Below, piece after piece: positions 7,912-15,234 of a DNA stretch of 26,936 nucleotides (position 1 is the stretch's first letter; each line of letters starts with the position of its first letter). The notes under the pieces are model-generated. The model worked only from the letters and a program-made list of their open reading frames with translations. It was not told the origin of the DNA and ran no database searches. The stretch spans positions 1-26,936 of the forward strand of contig JBBIKS010000029.1 of assembly GCA_037445375.1 (NCBI GenBank), given 5' to 3'. Position numbers and translations under genes: made by a program. This DNA is from DYHD01 sp037445375. GTDB lineage: Bacteria; Nitrospirota; Thermodesulfovibrionia; Thermodesulfovibrionales; Dissulfurispiraceae.

Positions 7912-8679
7912 ATGTTAAATATGAAGTCCGTAGATCCCGTGAAGTTGACTATAAACTCAAGCTTCAAATTCAGATGTCACAAAGACATTAAGTGTTTTAC
8001 AAGATGCTGTCAGGATATACAGATACTATTAACGCCTTATGATATTATCAGATTAAAGAACAGGCTTGGCATTTCAACGGGTGAGTTTTTAAATGATTAT
8101 ACTTATATAGAACTGGAAGACAAATCCTCTCACCCCTTTGTTTTTCTTAAAATGCGGAAGAATGAAAAGAGAAATTGCCCATTTGTTTATGAAGACGGCT
8201 GCAAGATTTACAATGACCGTCCTGCAAATTGTAGGTATTATCCAATTGGTCAGGCTTCGCTCAAGAAGATGGATGACAAAATCAACGAGGCAGTGACAGA
8301 GGAGTTTTACTTTTTTGTCAAGGAAAGCCATTGCCTCGGCTTTAATGAAAACAAAGATTGGACAATTCATCAATGGCGTGAAGATCAGGGAGTGGATATT
8401 TATGATGATATGAATAGGGGTTGGAAAGAAATCCTCTTTAGGCGAAACCTCCCGGGTCATGTGCTTGATGAGAAAAAACAGAAGGCTTTCTACATGGCTT
8501 GTTATGATATTGATTGGTTTGGTAATTTTATCTTTGAATCAAAATTCCTCGAAGTTTTTGATGTAGATGATAAGACAATTGCCAAAATAAAGAACGATGA
8601 AACAGAGTTAATGAAATTCGGATTTGCTTATACAAAATACATCCTGATGATGGAAAATAATCTAAAATTAAGGCAGTAA
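7912..8679 (+). CDS. YkgJ-family cysteine-cluster protein
   Basis: A 255-residue protein with the Cys pattern of the YkgJ / CxxCxxCC family (Pfam PF03692), thought to bind a zinc ion or an iron-sulfur cluster. C22, C28, C32 and C33 lie in the N-terminal part. C89 and C97 precede the conserved NDRPANCRYYPIG block, which contains C107. No signal peptide or membrane segment is seen. The start is clear: ATG at 7912 with GGAGGAG about 6 bases upstream. It is convergent with rlmN, with only two bases between the stop codons. The biochemical role is unknown for most members; I do not assign one. The C-terminal 130 residues are not recognised. Confidence 0.85.
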   Translation: MLNMKSVDPVKLTINSSFKFRCHKDIKCFTRCCQDIQILLTPYDIIRLKNRLGISTGEFLNDYTYIELEDKSSHPFVFLKMRKNEKRNCPFVYEDGCKIYNDRPANCRYYPIGQASLKKMDDKINEAVTEEFYFFVKESHCLGFNENKDWTIHQWREDQGVDIYDDMNRGWKEILFRRNLPGHVLDEKKQKAFYMACYDIDWFGNFIFESKFLEVFDVDDKTIAKIKNDETELMKFGFAYTKYILMMENNLKLRQ

Positions 8680-8681
8680 GG

Positions 8682-9728
8682 TTATTGTAGGATTTTATCG
8701 TGTGATACTATATGATTTGCCTTCAATTGCCCGCAGGCCGCGCTGATATCCTGCCCCTTGCTCTTTCTTATAAATGCGGGCAGATCACCATTTATTAATA
8801 TTTTCTGAAATTTGATAATGGTTTTATCATCCGAACTCTGAAGTCCTGAGTCTTCAAAGGTATTAAAGGAAATAAGGTTTACCTTTGATGGAATGCCCTT
8901 CAGCAGATTAACTAATCTTTTTGCATCATGAGCAGAATCGTTTATGCCTTTTAACATTACATACTCAAATGTAATCTTTTTGCGTGGGGACAGTGGAAAT
9001 CTGCTGCAGGCATCTATTAATTTTTTTAGAGGATATGTCTTGTTCACCGGCATTATATAATCTCTTATACGGTCTTCAGCAGCATTCAGTGAGATCGCAA
9101 GATTGACTGAGGGGGCTTTTTTTGCAAATTCATTAATTTTCGAGACTATCCCCGATGTCGAGACTGTAATCCTCCGAGGAGATATCTTCAAAAGATTGAC
9201 TATTCTCCGTAAAGCCCCGACAGTATTATCAAAATTCAGTAAAGGTTCGCCCATTCCCATAAATACGATATTAGTTAATCTTTTAGGTGCAATTATTCTT
9301 GATATGATAATTATTTGATCAACTATTTCGTGAACCTCAAGATTTCTCTTAAACCCAAATCTGCCTGTTGCACAAAAAATACAGCATAGCGAACACCCTG
9401 CCTGAGAGGATATGCAAAGAGTCAATCTATTGTCATCAGGTATTAAGACGCTTTCAATGGATTCATCATCGTAAAGACCAAAAAGAAACTTCTCAGTGCC
9501 GTCTGATGAAAGCTTTCTATCAAGCAATAAATGATTGCTTATATAAGCATTCTTTGAGAGATTGTTTCTCAGTTCCATAGAGAATTCAGTGATTTCATCA
9601 ATTGATTGGGCGTACTTTTCGTATATCCAGTGAAGGATTTGCTTTGTCCTGTAATCGGGCAGAGTCAAGTCTTTCATTAAAGTCTGGATTTCAGTTTCAG
9701 ATAAAGCCTTAAGATTTATTTTTTCCAT
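8682..9728 (-). CDS. rlmN: Dual-specificity 23S rRNA/tRNA adenine C2-methyltransferase RlmN
   Basis: A radical-SAM enzyme that methylates C2 of A2503 in 23S rRNA and A37 in some tRNAs. The cluster motif CSLCCIFC (CX3CX2C) follows LTLCISSQAG, whose Cys equals E. coli C118. The C-terminal ISAACGQL carries the methyl-accepting Cys (E. coli C355). MGMGEPLLN is the SAM-binding loop. I choose the ATG at 9728 (348 residues, MEKINLKALS) because family members begin near here; an upstream ATG at 9764 would add 12 residues of unlikely sequence. Neither has a strong Shine-Dalgarno. The gene is divergent from the polyferredoxin gene. The assignment is secure. Confidence 0.95.
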   Translation of the reverse strand: MEKINLKALSETEIQTLMKDLTLPDYRTKQILHWIYEKYAQSIDEITEFSMELRNNLSKNAYISNHLLLDRKLSSDGTEKFLFGLYDDESIESVLIPDDNRLTLCISSQAGCSLCCIFCATGRFGFKRNLEVHEIVDQIIIISRIIAPKRLTNIVFMGMGEPLLNFDNTVGALRRIVNLLKISPRRITVSTSGIVSKINEFAKKAPSVNLAISLNAAEDRIRDYIMPVNKTYPLKKLIDACSRFPLSPRKKITFEYVMLKGINDSAHDAKRLVNLLKGIPSKVNLISFNTFEDSGLQSSDDKTIIKFQKILINGDLPAFIRKSKGQDISAACGQLKANHIVSHDKILQ

Positions 9729-9783
9729 ACAAATATTATGCAACATTAAGACATTTAATTGCATCGAGTTTTAAAATAAAATA

Positions 9784-9827
9784 TTGCAGAGGTCACAGTT
9801 TAGGGTAAAATATATATTTAAACCCTA
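9784..9827 (+). promoter_or_regulatory. Possible promoter and 6-bp inverted repeat before the polyferredoxin gene
   Basis: TTGCAG (9784-9789), a 16-base spacer and TAAAAT (9806-9811) make a plausible sigma-70 promoter. TAGGGT (9801-9806) and ACCCTA (9822-9827) form an inverted repeat 15 bases apart that covers the -10 box and the predicted start site, a position suited to an operator. The arms are short, so this may be chance. Confidence 0.35.
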
Positions 9828-9847
9828 TTGAAATTTCATCAACAAAC

Positions 9848-11218
9848 ATGAATAATTTCTCTGATACCATAAAGAAAATATCCAAAATACTTTTCAAGTA
9901 TGATGAAAATGCAAGATTAAATCTCTTTGAGGTATTCCCATTTATAAAGAGATTTTTTTTAAACAGAAGGAATCTGTTTTATGTCCGCACTTTTGGTGAT
10001 ATAGTCTTTACAATTCTTATTATTATCGGTATCTTCGGACCGCAGGAAGTAGAAAGAAATATTGTGCTTTTTATCTCATGGGGGGTCTGGTGGACAAGCA
10101 TAGTTTTAAGCTGGTTTTTTGCAGGCAGACTCTGGTGCGGCTTTTGCCCATTTCCGGGGCTTGGCCGCATATTTCAGCATTTTGGATTTACTCTTAATCT
10201 TGAAGTCCCAAGTTTTTTCCGTAAATACTGCGTCTATATTTCAGTGATATTGCTGGCTGCTATTATTTATGTTGAAGCAGTCACAGATATGAAGACATGG
10301 CCTGCCGGAACTGCCTACTTGCTTCTTAGTATCCTTATTGGGGCAACTGCATCTGCCTTAATATTTAAGGGGCAAGCTTGGTGCAGGCATCTCTGCCCTA
10401 TGGGAAAGATAATAGGTTCAGCATCAACTCTTTCAATCTCTGAATTTAGGTCTGAACGTGCAATATGTAAGACATGCAAGACCTTCTCATGTAAAAAAGG
10501 CAGGGAAGGGGTATCAGGATGTCCTGTATATCTGGGCGCTTATAATGTTAGGAATAATCTTAATTGTTTGTTATGCGGTCGGTGTGTAGCTTTATGCGAA
10601 TCAGATTCGCCTCGCATAAACATCCGTAATCCATTTGTCGAACTTGTTATAAACAAGGGGCGGCATCTTACTTGTGCTTTCATCATCCCCTTTTTAATGG
10701 GGTCTCAGCTTGCGAGGTTTATACAGCACCAGCAATGTTATAGAGATATTGAGACCTTATTTTCAGGCTCTAATTTGATAGCCTTTTCTGTTCTTTTGGC
10801 AATAGGCTTTGCTGCGTTTATTCTCTTGACGCGTTTAGGCTCAAAACTTTTTGGTTTAACAGAAGATGAGGTTTTTGGCAAATTCTCTCCTATGATTCCA
10901 GTGCTTGTGCCGCTTGCTTTTACTGGTGAGCTTGTCTATAGGCTTGAATATTTTCTTTCTCATATAGGCGATTTTCTGCCTACATTCGGCAGGCAGTTTG
11001 GTTTTTCAATGAACCATCTGCATTTCTCAATATCAAGTTTTGTTATAGATTCTATTTGTATTTTTCTTTTGAGCATAGGCGCTTTTGCATGTAGTTATAT
11101 CTTATATCTTTTTTATCAAGGAGACTTTGAGGGGATATTAAAAAAGAAAAACTATATATTGCTGCATATCCTGACTTTCGGGGTTTTTTTGAGCTATGTT
11201 GTTTTGTTATCTTTTTAA
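9848..11218 (+). CDS. Membrane polyferredoxin, NapH/YccM/NosR-type 4Fe-4S protein
   Basis: A 456-residue integral membrane protein likely to pass electrons between quinol and a redox partner. The two diagnostic CP motifs are WCGFCP (C97, C100) and WCRHLCP (C179, C183), placed in or near membrane helices. A ferredoxin-like segment follows: C207, C210, C215 and C225, then C240, C243, C246 and C250, enough for two 4Fe-4S clusters. Several further hydrophobic helices occupy about 300-456. No signal peptide is seen. A neighbouring reductase or catalytic subunit is absent, so the electron acceptor is unknown. No Shine-Dalgarno is apparent before the ATG. Its stop is followed at once by a short mobile-type repeat. 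The family is clear; the function is not. Confidence 0.88.
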   Translation: MNNFSDTIKKISKILFKYDENARLNLFEVFPFIKRFFLNRRNLFYVRTFGDIVFTILIIIGIFGPQEVERNIVLFISWGVWWTSIVLSWFFAGRLWCGFCPFPGLGRIFQHFGFTLNLEVPSFFRKYCVYISVILLAAIIYVEAVTDMKTWPAGTAYLLLSILIGATASALIFKGQAWCRHLCPMGKIIGSASTLSISEFRSERAICKTCKTFSCKKGREGVSGCPVYLGAYNVRNNLNCLLCGRCVALCESDSPRINIRNPFVELVINKGRHLTCAFIIPFLMGSQLARFIQHQQCYRDIETLFSGSNLIAFSVLLAIGFAAFILLTRLGSKLFGLTEDEVFGKFSPMIPVLVPLAFTGELVYRLEYFLSHIGDFLPTFGRQFGFSMNHLHFSISSFVIDSICIFLLSIGAFACSYILYLFYQGDFEGILKKKNYILLHILTFGVFLSYVVLLSF

Positions 11219-11222
11219 TAAA

Positions 11223-11352
11223 GAGCCTCTTGCAAAAGCCTTGAATTTCAATATAGCCGCAAACTTCAGTCTGCGAGTTTCTTGATTTCAATGCGTTATA
11301 GCCGCAGACTAAAGCCTGCTCTTGCCAAAAGAGGACTTTTTGCAAGAGCCTC
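11223..11352. mobile_element. MITE-like element, family 1, copy 1
   Basis: About 130 bp bounded by imperfect inverted ends. The left end is GAGCCTCTTGCAAAAGCC (11223-11240). The right end GGACTTTTTGCAAGAGCCTC (11333-11352) is its approximate reverse complement; CTCTTGCAAAA is shared exactly. The interior holds two related palindromic units containing TATAGCCGCA (about 11254-11275 and 11297-11320). The element begins four bases after the polyferredoxin stop and ends 32 bases before the methyltransferase ATG. No coding capacity. The same ends occur at 22351-22483. Confidence 0.75.
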
Positions 11353-11384
11353 ATAAAACTTCATTTCAAGTTGGAGGAAATATA

Positions 11385-12338
11385 ATGAAGATGCAGGATG
11401 AACTAAAAGAACTGAGGATGTTGTGGGGGAATTATTGGGCTTCGAGGGTTCTGCTGACCGCTAATAATTTAGGGGTATTTGAATATCTTACGATACCGAG
11501 GACTGCAGAAAATATTGCCTTATTAATAAAAACCGATTTGCGGGCAACGGAAATATTGCTTGATGCTCTGACAGGCTTGAGGCTGCTCAAAAAGTCTTCT
11601 GATAAATATAAAAACAGCTCCATAGCTAACCGTTTTTTAGTCCACAATAGCCCTTATTATCACGGCAATATAATAAAGCATTTAGACACTGTATGGAAAA
11701 ACTGGTCGGAACTTGATGGGGTTATAAAGACAGGGAAACCTTCTCATAAGGCTCATGATCATAGCTCTTTCATCAGGGGGATGCATGATATCTCTAAGAT
11801 GAAAGCCTCTAAAGTGATTAAGCTAATTGGTTTGAAAGGTGTAAAAAGGGCTTTGGACTTAGGAGGCGGACCTGGCACATATTCAATTGAAATGGCAAAA
11901 AAAGGTCTTGCCGTTACACTCTTTGACCTTCCCGAAACCATTAAAATTGCACAAGATATAATAAGGGAATCAGGTGTAAAATCGGTTGATTTTATTGCGG
12001 GGGATTTTCTTTCTGACGACATCGGAAATGGCTATGATTTAATATTTATAAGTCAGGTCTTACACGCCTTTTCAGAAAAAGATAATGCTAAACTTATCTC
12101 TAAGTCTGCTGAGGCGATTAATCGAGATGGCAAGGTAGTGGTTCAGGAGTTTTATATTGATAATAAAAGGTCAAATCCTGCAAGAAGCGCTATTTTTTCG
12201 GTCAATATGCTTGTAAATACTGAAGGAGGGAGATGTTATTGCCCTTCTGAGATCAAAAGATGGCTTTATAAAGCAGGCTTAAGAAAAATTCAGGAAACCA
12301 TTTTTGATGATTGTGTTATTTTGACGGCTAATTTTTAG
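11385..12338 (+). CDS. SAM-dependent O-methyltransferase (Methyltransf_2 family)
   Basis: A 317-residue two-domain methyltransferase. Residues about 10-90 form a winged-helix dimerisation domain. The SAM-binding motif I is ALDLGGGPGTYS (156-167), the acidic residue of motif II lies in VTLFDLPE, and GDFLSDD follows. The family (acetylserotonin / hydroxyneurosporene / bacteriochlorophyll C-20 type) methylates small aromatic or polyene molecules; the substrate here cannot be told. The ATG at 11385 has GGAGG 7 bases upstream; a longer frame starting at 11322 would read through the preceding repeat and is not credible. There is no biosynthetic cluster beside it, only the polyferredoxin gene upstream, from which it may be co-transcribed through the repeat. 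Confidence 0.85.
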   Translation: MKMQDELKELRMLWGNYWASRVLLTANNLGVFEYLTIPRTAENIALLIKTDLRATEILLDALTGLRLLKKSSDKYKNSSIANRFLVHNSPYYHGNIIKHLDTVWKNWSELDGVIKTGKPSHKAHDHSSFIRGMHDISKMKASKVIKLIGLKGVKRALDLGGGPGTYSIEMAKKGLAVTLFDLPETIKIAQDIIRESGVKSVDFIAGDFLSDDIGNGYDLIFISQVLHAFSEKDNAKLISKSAEAINRDGKVVVQEFYIDNKRSNPARSAIFSVNMLVNTEGGRCYCPSEIKRWLYKAGLRKIQETIFDDCVILTANF

Positions 12339-12386
12339 GATCGCATCTTCTTTCCTTTCTTATTGGCGAGATGATTATTTTTTCAC

Positions 12387-12482
12387 ATAAGGGGGTCAGG
12401 TCTTTAATTTTTGATGTTTTCCTAATCTTTCAATAATTTGCTCATTGTTGAAATATCAAAATTAAAGACCTGACCCCCTTAT
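12387..12482. repeat. Long inverted repeat with 28-29 bp arms
   Basis: The left arm 12387-12415 begins ATAAGGGGGTCAGGTC. The right arm 12455-12482 is its reverse complement except for one extra T in the left arm. The 39-base loop has no gene. GGGGTCAGGTCTT-type ends are familiar to me from repeats near REP-associated (Y1) transposases, but that link is recalled, not tested. The transcript would fold into a very stable hairpin, yet no U-tract follows on either strand, so it is not a standard terminator. It begins 48 bases after the methyltransferase stop. Confidence 0.9.
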
Positions 12483-12522
12483 GACGGGAATTATATAAAT
12501 GACTTTAATTTAAGTGATATTG

Positions 12523-12528
12523 TATAAT
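12523..12528 (+). promoter_or_regulatory. Possible -10 box in the leader of speE
   Basis: A perfect TATAAT preceded by TG lies about 290 bases before the speE start. No good -35 is visible at the right distance. If used it would give a long leader containing a REP-like pair and a hairpin. Confidence 0.25.
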
Positions 12529-12590
12529 TTTAAGCAAAATGTGAAGGGGTGTATCTTAAATCTTTAATATCTAAGTGAGCTATTCTATGC

Positions 12591-12657
12591 TTTGTCATTC
12601 TGACCGAAGGTAGGAATCTTAAAATTAAGGATTTATCGCTTTGCTCGAAATGATAGG
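12591..12657. repeat. REP-like palindromic pair
   Basis: TTTGTCATTCTGACCG is followed by TAGGAATCTT, then an inverted partner ends in GCTCGAAATGATAGG. The same layout (GTCATTC...GGAATC...GAAATGACA type) is found inside the elements at 22351-22483 and 24352-24494. Here no clear terminal inverted repeats surround it. The rest of 12339-12819, a 481-base gap, holds only the inverted repeat and the hairpin listed separately. Confidence 0.55.
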
Positions 12658-12773
12658 AAAGAGATACAAGCAGTTTGTGGATAGGCTCTAAATATGGTTG
12701 CTCTCAGAAAAATCGTTCAAATTAGGTAAAAATAATATATTTTTTCATTGAAAAGGTAATTTAAATATGAACC

Positions 12774-12798
12774 TTCTCTTGAATGAAAGTTTAAGAGA
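12774..12798 (+). promoter_or_regulatory. Hairpin just upstream of the speE ribosome binding site
   Basis: TCTCTTGAA (12775-12783) can pair with TTTAAGAGA (12790-12798), giving 9 base pairs including one G-U and a 6-base loop. It ends 10 bases before the GGAGG at 12809-12813. It could affect ribosome access or be chance; there is no U-tract for termination. Confidence 0.3.
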
Positions 12799-12819
12799 GA
12801 ATTATTTTGGAGGTTTAGT

Positions 12820-13656
12820 GTGATTAAGTTTTTTGAAAAAGACCCATATGCACCAATACAGTATGTATATGATGTTGAGGAAGTGCTTTACAAAGGCAAA
12901 AGCAATTTTCAGGATATAATGGTGATAAAAAACCCTTTTTTTGGAAATATGCTCATTCTTGATGGAGTGGTTCAGATTACAGAAAGGGATGAGTTTTTCT
13001 ATCATGAGATGCTTGTGCATATACTTATGCATGCTCATCCAAACCCTCAGAATATTGTTGTAATAGGAGGAGGAGACGGCGGCGCGGTGCGTGAGGTACT
13101 AAAACATGATAGCGTCAAAAAGGTTTATTTCATTGAGATAGATGAAGAAGTTATAAATGTCTCAAAGAGATTTTTTCCTGAAGTGGCAAGCGGCATCAAT
13201 GATAAAAGGGTTGAAATAAAATGTATGGACGGGGCTGAATTTGTGAAGGAAAGAGACAGCGATATTGATGTTATTATTGTTGATTCTACCGATATCATTG
13301 GTTTTGCCAAGAGCCTTTTTACGGTAGAGTTTTTTAAATCGGTCAAACATGCTCTTTCTGATGAGGGCATGTTCGTAACTCTTTCAGAGTCTTTGCACTT
13401 TCATAAAGATATTGTTATTGAAGTTCAAGAAGCTTTAAAGCTGATATTTCCTATTGTTGATATATATACTGCTCCATTGGCAACATACGCCGGCAATTGG
13501 TGGTCTTTTTCAGCAGCTTCAAAAAAACATGATATGCGGGAGATGAGACGGGAATATAATATTAAGACTCGTTATTTTAATGATGAAATATATAAACAAG
13601 CTTTTTTGCCAATTAAAACATATGATAATCTGTTAAGTAAAAGTCTTTTGTGGTAA
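12820..13656 (+). CDS. speE: Spermidine synthase-like aminopropyltransferase
   Basis: Predicted to transfer the aminopropyl group of decarboxylated SAM to a polyamine such as putrescine. The 278 residues have VQITERDEFFYHEM (51-64), the nucleotide motif GGGDGG (83-88) with REVLKH, and the catalytic pair D155 and D158 in VDSTD. Y223 in ATYAGNWW matches the substrate-pocket Tyr. The loop after VDSTD reads IIGFAKSLF where most family members have PxGPAxxLF, so both prolines are lost, and the usual Q of AQSES is L. Substrate preference may therefore differ. The start is GTG with GGAGG 6 bases upstream. No speD or speA/speC lies in this window. Its stop is only 5 bases before the -35 of the hrcA promoter. 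Confidence 0.88.
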   Translation: MIKFFEKDPYAPIQYVYDVEEVLYKGKSNFQDIMVIKNPFFGNMLILDGVVQITERDEFFYHEMLVHILMHAHPNPQNIVVIGGGDGGAVREVLKHDSVKKVYFIEIDEEVINVSKRFFPEVASGINDKRVEIKCMDGAEFVKERDSDIDVIIVDSTDIIGFAKSLFTVEFFKSVKHALSDEGMFVTLSESLHFHKDIVIEVQEALKLIFPIVDIYTAPLATYAGNWWSFSAASKKHDMREMRREYNIKTRYFNDEIYKQAFLPIKTYDNLLSKSLLW

Positions 13657-13661
13657 AAATC

Positions 13662-13691
13662 TTGACAGAATTGCAAGCTTATTGTTAAATT
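13662..13691 (+). promoter_or_regulatory. Sigma-70 type promoter of hrcA
   Basis: A perfect -35 TTGACA (13662-13667) and, 18 bases on, TAAATT (13686-13691) with a TGT just before it, an extended -10. The start of transcription would fall at the beginning of the CIRCE operator, so HrcA binding would block it. The rpsU promoter has the same layout. Confidence 0.75.
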
Positions 13692-13692
13692 A

Positions 13693-13719
13693 TTAGCACT
13701 CGACCATAGAGAGTGCTAA
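13693..13719 (+). promoter_or_regulatory. CIRCE operator for HrcA
   Basis: TTAGCACTC (13693-13701), nine bases, then GAGTGCTAA (13711-13719): a perfect match to the CIRCE consensus. It lies between the promoter and the hrcA start, so hrcA should be autoregulated and induced by heat or misfolded protein. It is the only CIRCE seen in the window; none precedes grpE or dnaK. Confidence 0.97.
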
Positions 13720-13731
13720 AGGTGTTAGATT

Positions 13732-14784
13732 ATGATCTCAAAAGATATCTTGGATGACAGAAGTAAAAAGGTTTTGTGTTCAGTTATAGAGAGCTATATA
13801 CGGAATCCAGAGCCGGTAGGTTCTCGTTTTGTTGCAAGACGATATGCTCTGGGTTTCTCCTCTGCTACTATACGCAATATTATGGCAGATTTGGAAGACA
13901 TCGGCTTTTTAAGCCAGCCGCACACTTCCGCAGGAAGAATTCCGACGGATAAAGGCTACAGGTTTTATGTTGACTATATTTTAGATGTTCATGAGACAGG
14001 GTATGATGAAGAATTAGAACAATTTTTAGTGAAGTTAAACAACAATCTTGAAAATATAAGGCGGGACTTCAATATTAATACAATGTTTTCAGAGGCAACC
14101 GATGCCATCTCAACTTTGACAAATTATATTGGCGTTATAACTCCCCCCAGACCACAATGCACAACCCTCAAGAGATTAGAACTCATAAGATACAGCACCA
14201 ATCAGGTTGTTGCTATTTTGCTGACTAACGAGGGAATTATAATAAATAAAATTATATATATACCGCTTTCATATGTTCAGGATGATTTGGATAAGATAAC
14301 AGATTATTTAAATAATGAATACGCTGGCAATACACTGGACAAGGTAATGAGTCTTTTGACCGATAGGGTGTCAATAGAAAAGGATCAATATAATAATCTT
14401 GTTAATAAGACCATCAGGATTTATGAGGAGGCCTTATCCTTAGCTACTGAGGATATCTTTGTTTCAGGTCTTTATGATGCCATAAATCTACCAGATTATT
14501 CAGATATATCTAAGATAAAGGAATTATCTAAAGCAATAAAGGAGAAGCATCTTATTCTGAGATTGCTAAATGAATTTATTGATATTGAGGGGGTGCAGGT
14601 TATTATCGGCAATGAAAATCCCATTAGTGAATTGCAAAATCTTAGTATTGTAGCATCAACATACAAAGATAAACAACGAAACATGGGAGTTATAGCCCTT
14701 CTTGGTCCAAGGAGAATGGACTACTCACGGGCTATTCACATGGTTGATAATGTTGCAAAATTAATAAGCAGGACATTTGATTAA
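13732..14784 (+). CDS. hrcA: Heat-inducible transcription repressor HrcA
   Basis: A 350-residue repressor of class I heat-shock genes that binds CIRCE and needs GroE chaperonin for activity in studied species. The N-terminal winged helix (about 1-80) contains the conserved EPVGSRFVARRY, SSATIRNIMADLE, and QPHTSAGRIPTDKGYRFYVD segments. A GAF-like core and the C-terminal segment ending in LLGPRRMDYSRAI complete the family. Start ATG at 13732 with AAAGGTG 7 bases upstream. It sits directly behind a CIRCE operator, which confirms the call. The downstream gap to grpE is 450 bases and is filled with repeats, so co-transcription with grpE is uncertain. Confidence 0.97.
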   Translation: MISKDILDDRSKKVLCSVIESYIRNPEPVGSRFVARRYALGFSSATIRNIMADLEDIGFLSQPHTSAGRIPTDKGYRFYVDYILDVHETGYDEELEQFLVKLNNNLENIRRDFNINTMFSEATDAISTLTNYIGVITPPRPQCTTLKRLELIRYSTNQVVAILLTNEGIIINKIIYIPLSYVQDDLDKITDYLNNEYAGNTLDKVMSLLTDRVSIEKDQYNNLVNKTIRIYEEALSLATEDIFVSGLYDAINLPDYSDISKIKELSKAIKEKHLILRLLNEFIDIEGVQVIIGNENPISELQNLSIVASTYKDKQRNMGVIALLGPRRMDYSRAIHMVDNVAKLISRTFD

Positions 14785-14820
14785 GTCAGTATTTTTTGTC
14801 TAATTTGATACAACTAAATA

Positions 14821-14953
14821 GAGTCTGTTTATATACTGTCATTTTCATAGAAAGCCGTCGTTCCTGCGAATGCAGGAATCCAGTGTTTTCAATAGGTTAT
14901 GGATTCAGCATCAAGTGCGTAATGACAAAAAACTATGGTTTATAAACAGACAC
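14821..14953. mobile_element. MITE-like element, family 2, copy A
   Basis: About 133 bp with ends GAGTCTGTTTATA (14821-14833) and TATAAACAGACAC (14941-14953), inverted copies with one mismatch. Both are flanked by TAAATA (14815-14820 and 14954-14959), which may be a duplicated target or part of the end. Inside is a decayed palindromic pair: TTCCTGC-GAAT-GCAGGAA at 14861-14877, and GGATTCAGC with GCGTAATGAC at 14901-14925. It has no coding capacity and lies 36 bases after the hrcA stop. Confidence 0.85.
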
Positions 14954-15039
14954 TAAATAGCTGGCCGATGTTATAGATTATTAGATATTGGGATTCTTCA
15001 GCGTATCTGTTTTATATCTCAAAGAATTGCGATAGAAAA

Positions 15040-15105
15040 CTGCCATTCTGAGCATAACGGATAATCCTGTACAAAACTCATTCGCTATGCTCAGGCTTTG
15101 TCGCA
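15040..15105. repeat. REP-like inverted pair in the hrcA-grpE gap
   Basis: CTGCCATTCTGAGCATA near 15040-15056 is followed by TATGCTCAGG near 15086-15095; GAGCATA and TATGCTC are exact inverted copies. The left half resembles the CATTCTGA / CATTCCGA units elsewhere in the window. From here to 15221 I see no promoter or CIRCE for grpE. Confidence 0.5.
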
Positions 15106-15234
15106 CTTGCTAGCATAAAGCAAAAGCAATAACAGTATCAACCATTTTCTATTATTGTGGGAACTGCAACTATATCTAAGAGCAATTAGTAGCTTAGAGG
15201 ATAGTAATCTTGAAGTAATGCTGGAGGCGGTTTT

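Noticed and set aside
8089..8460. Minus-strand frame of 123 codons opposite the YkgJ-type gene
   Set aside because: It is a shadow of a well-supported gene with a strong ribosome site. The frame at 23909-24250 opposite nif3 is similar.
11322..11384. Longer N-terminus for the O-methyltransferase
   Set aside because: These 21 codons come from the end of a repeat element; the ATG at 11385 has a proper GGAGG.
12339..12819. Riboswitch or tRNA in the gap before speE
   Set aside because: The structure seen is explained by the inverted repeat, a REP-like pair and a small hairpin; no cloverleaf or known riboswitch core was found by eye.
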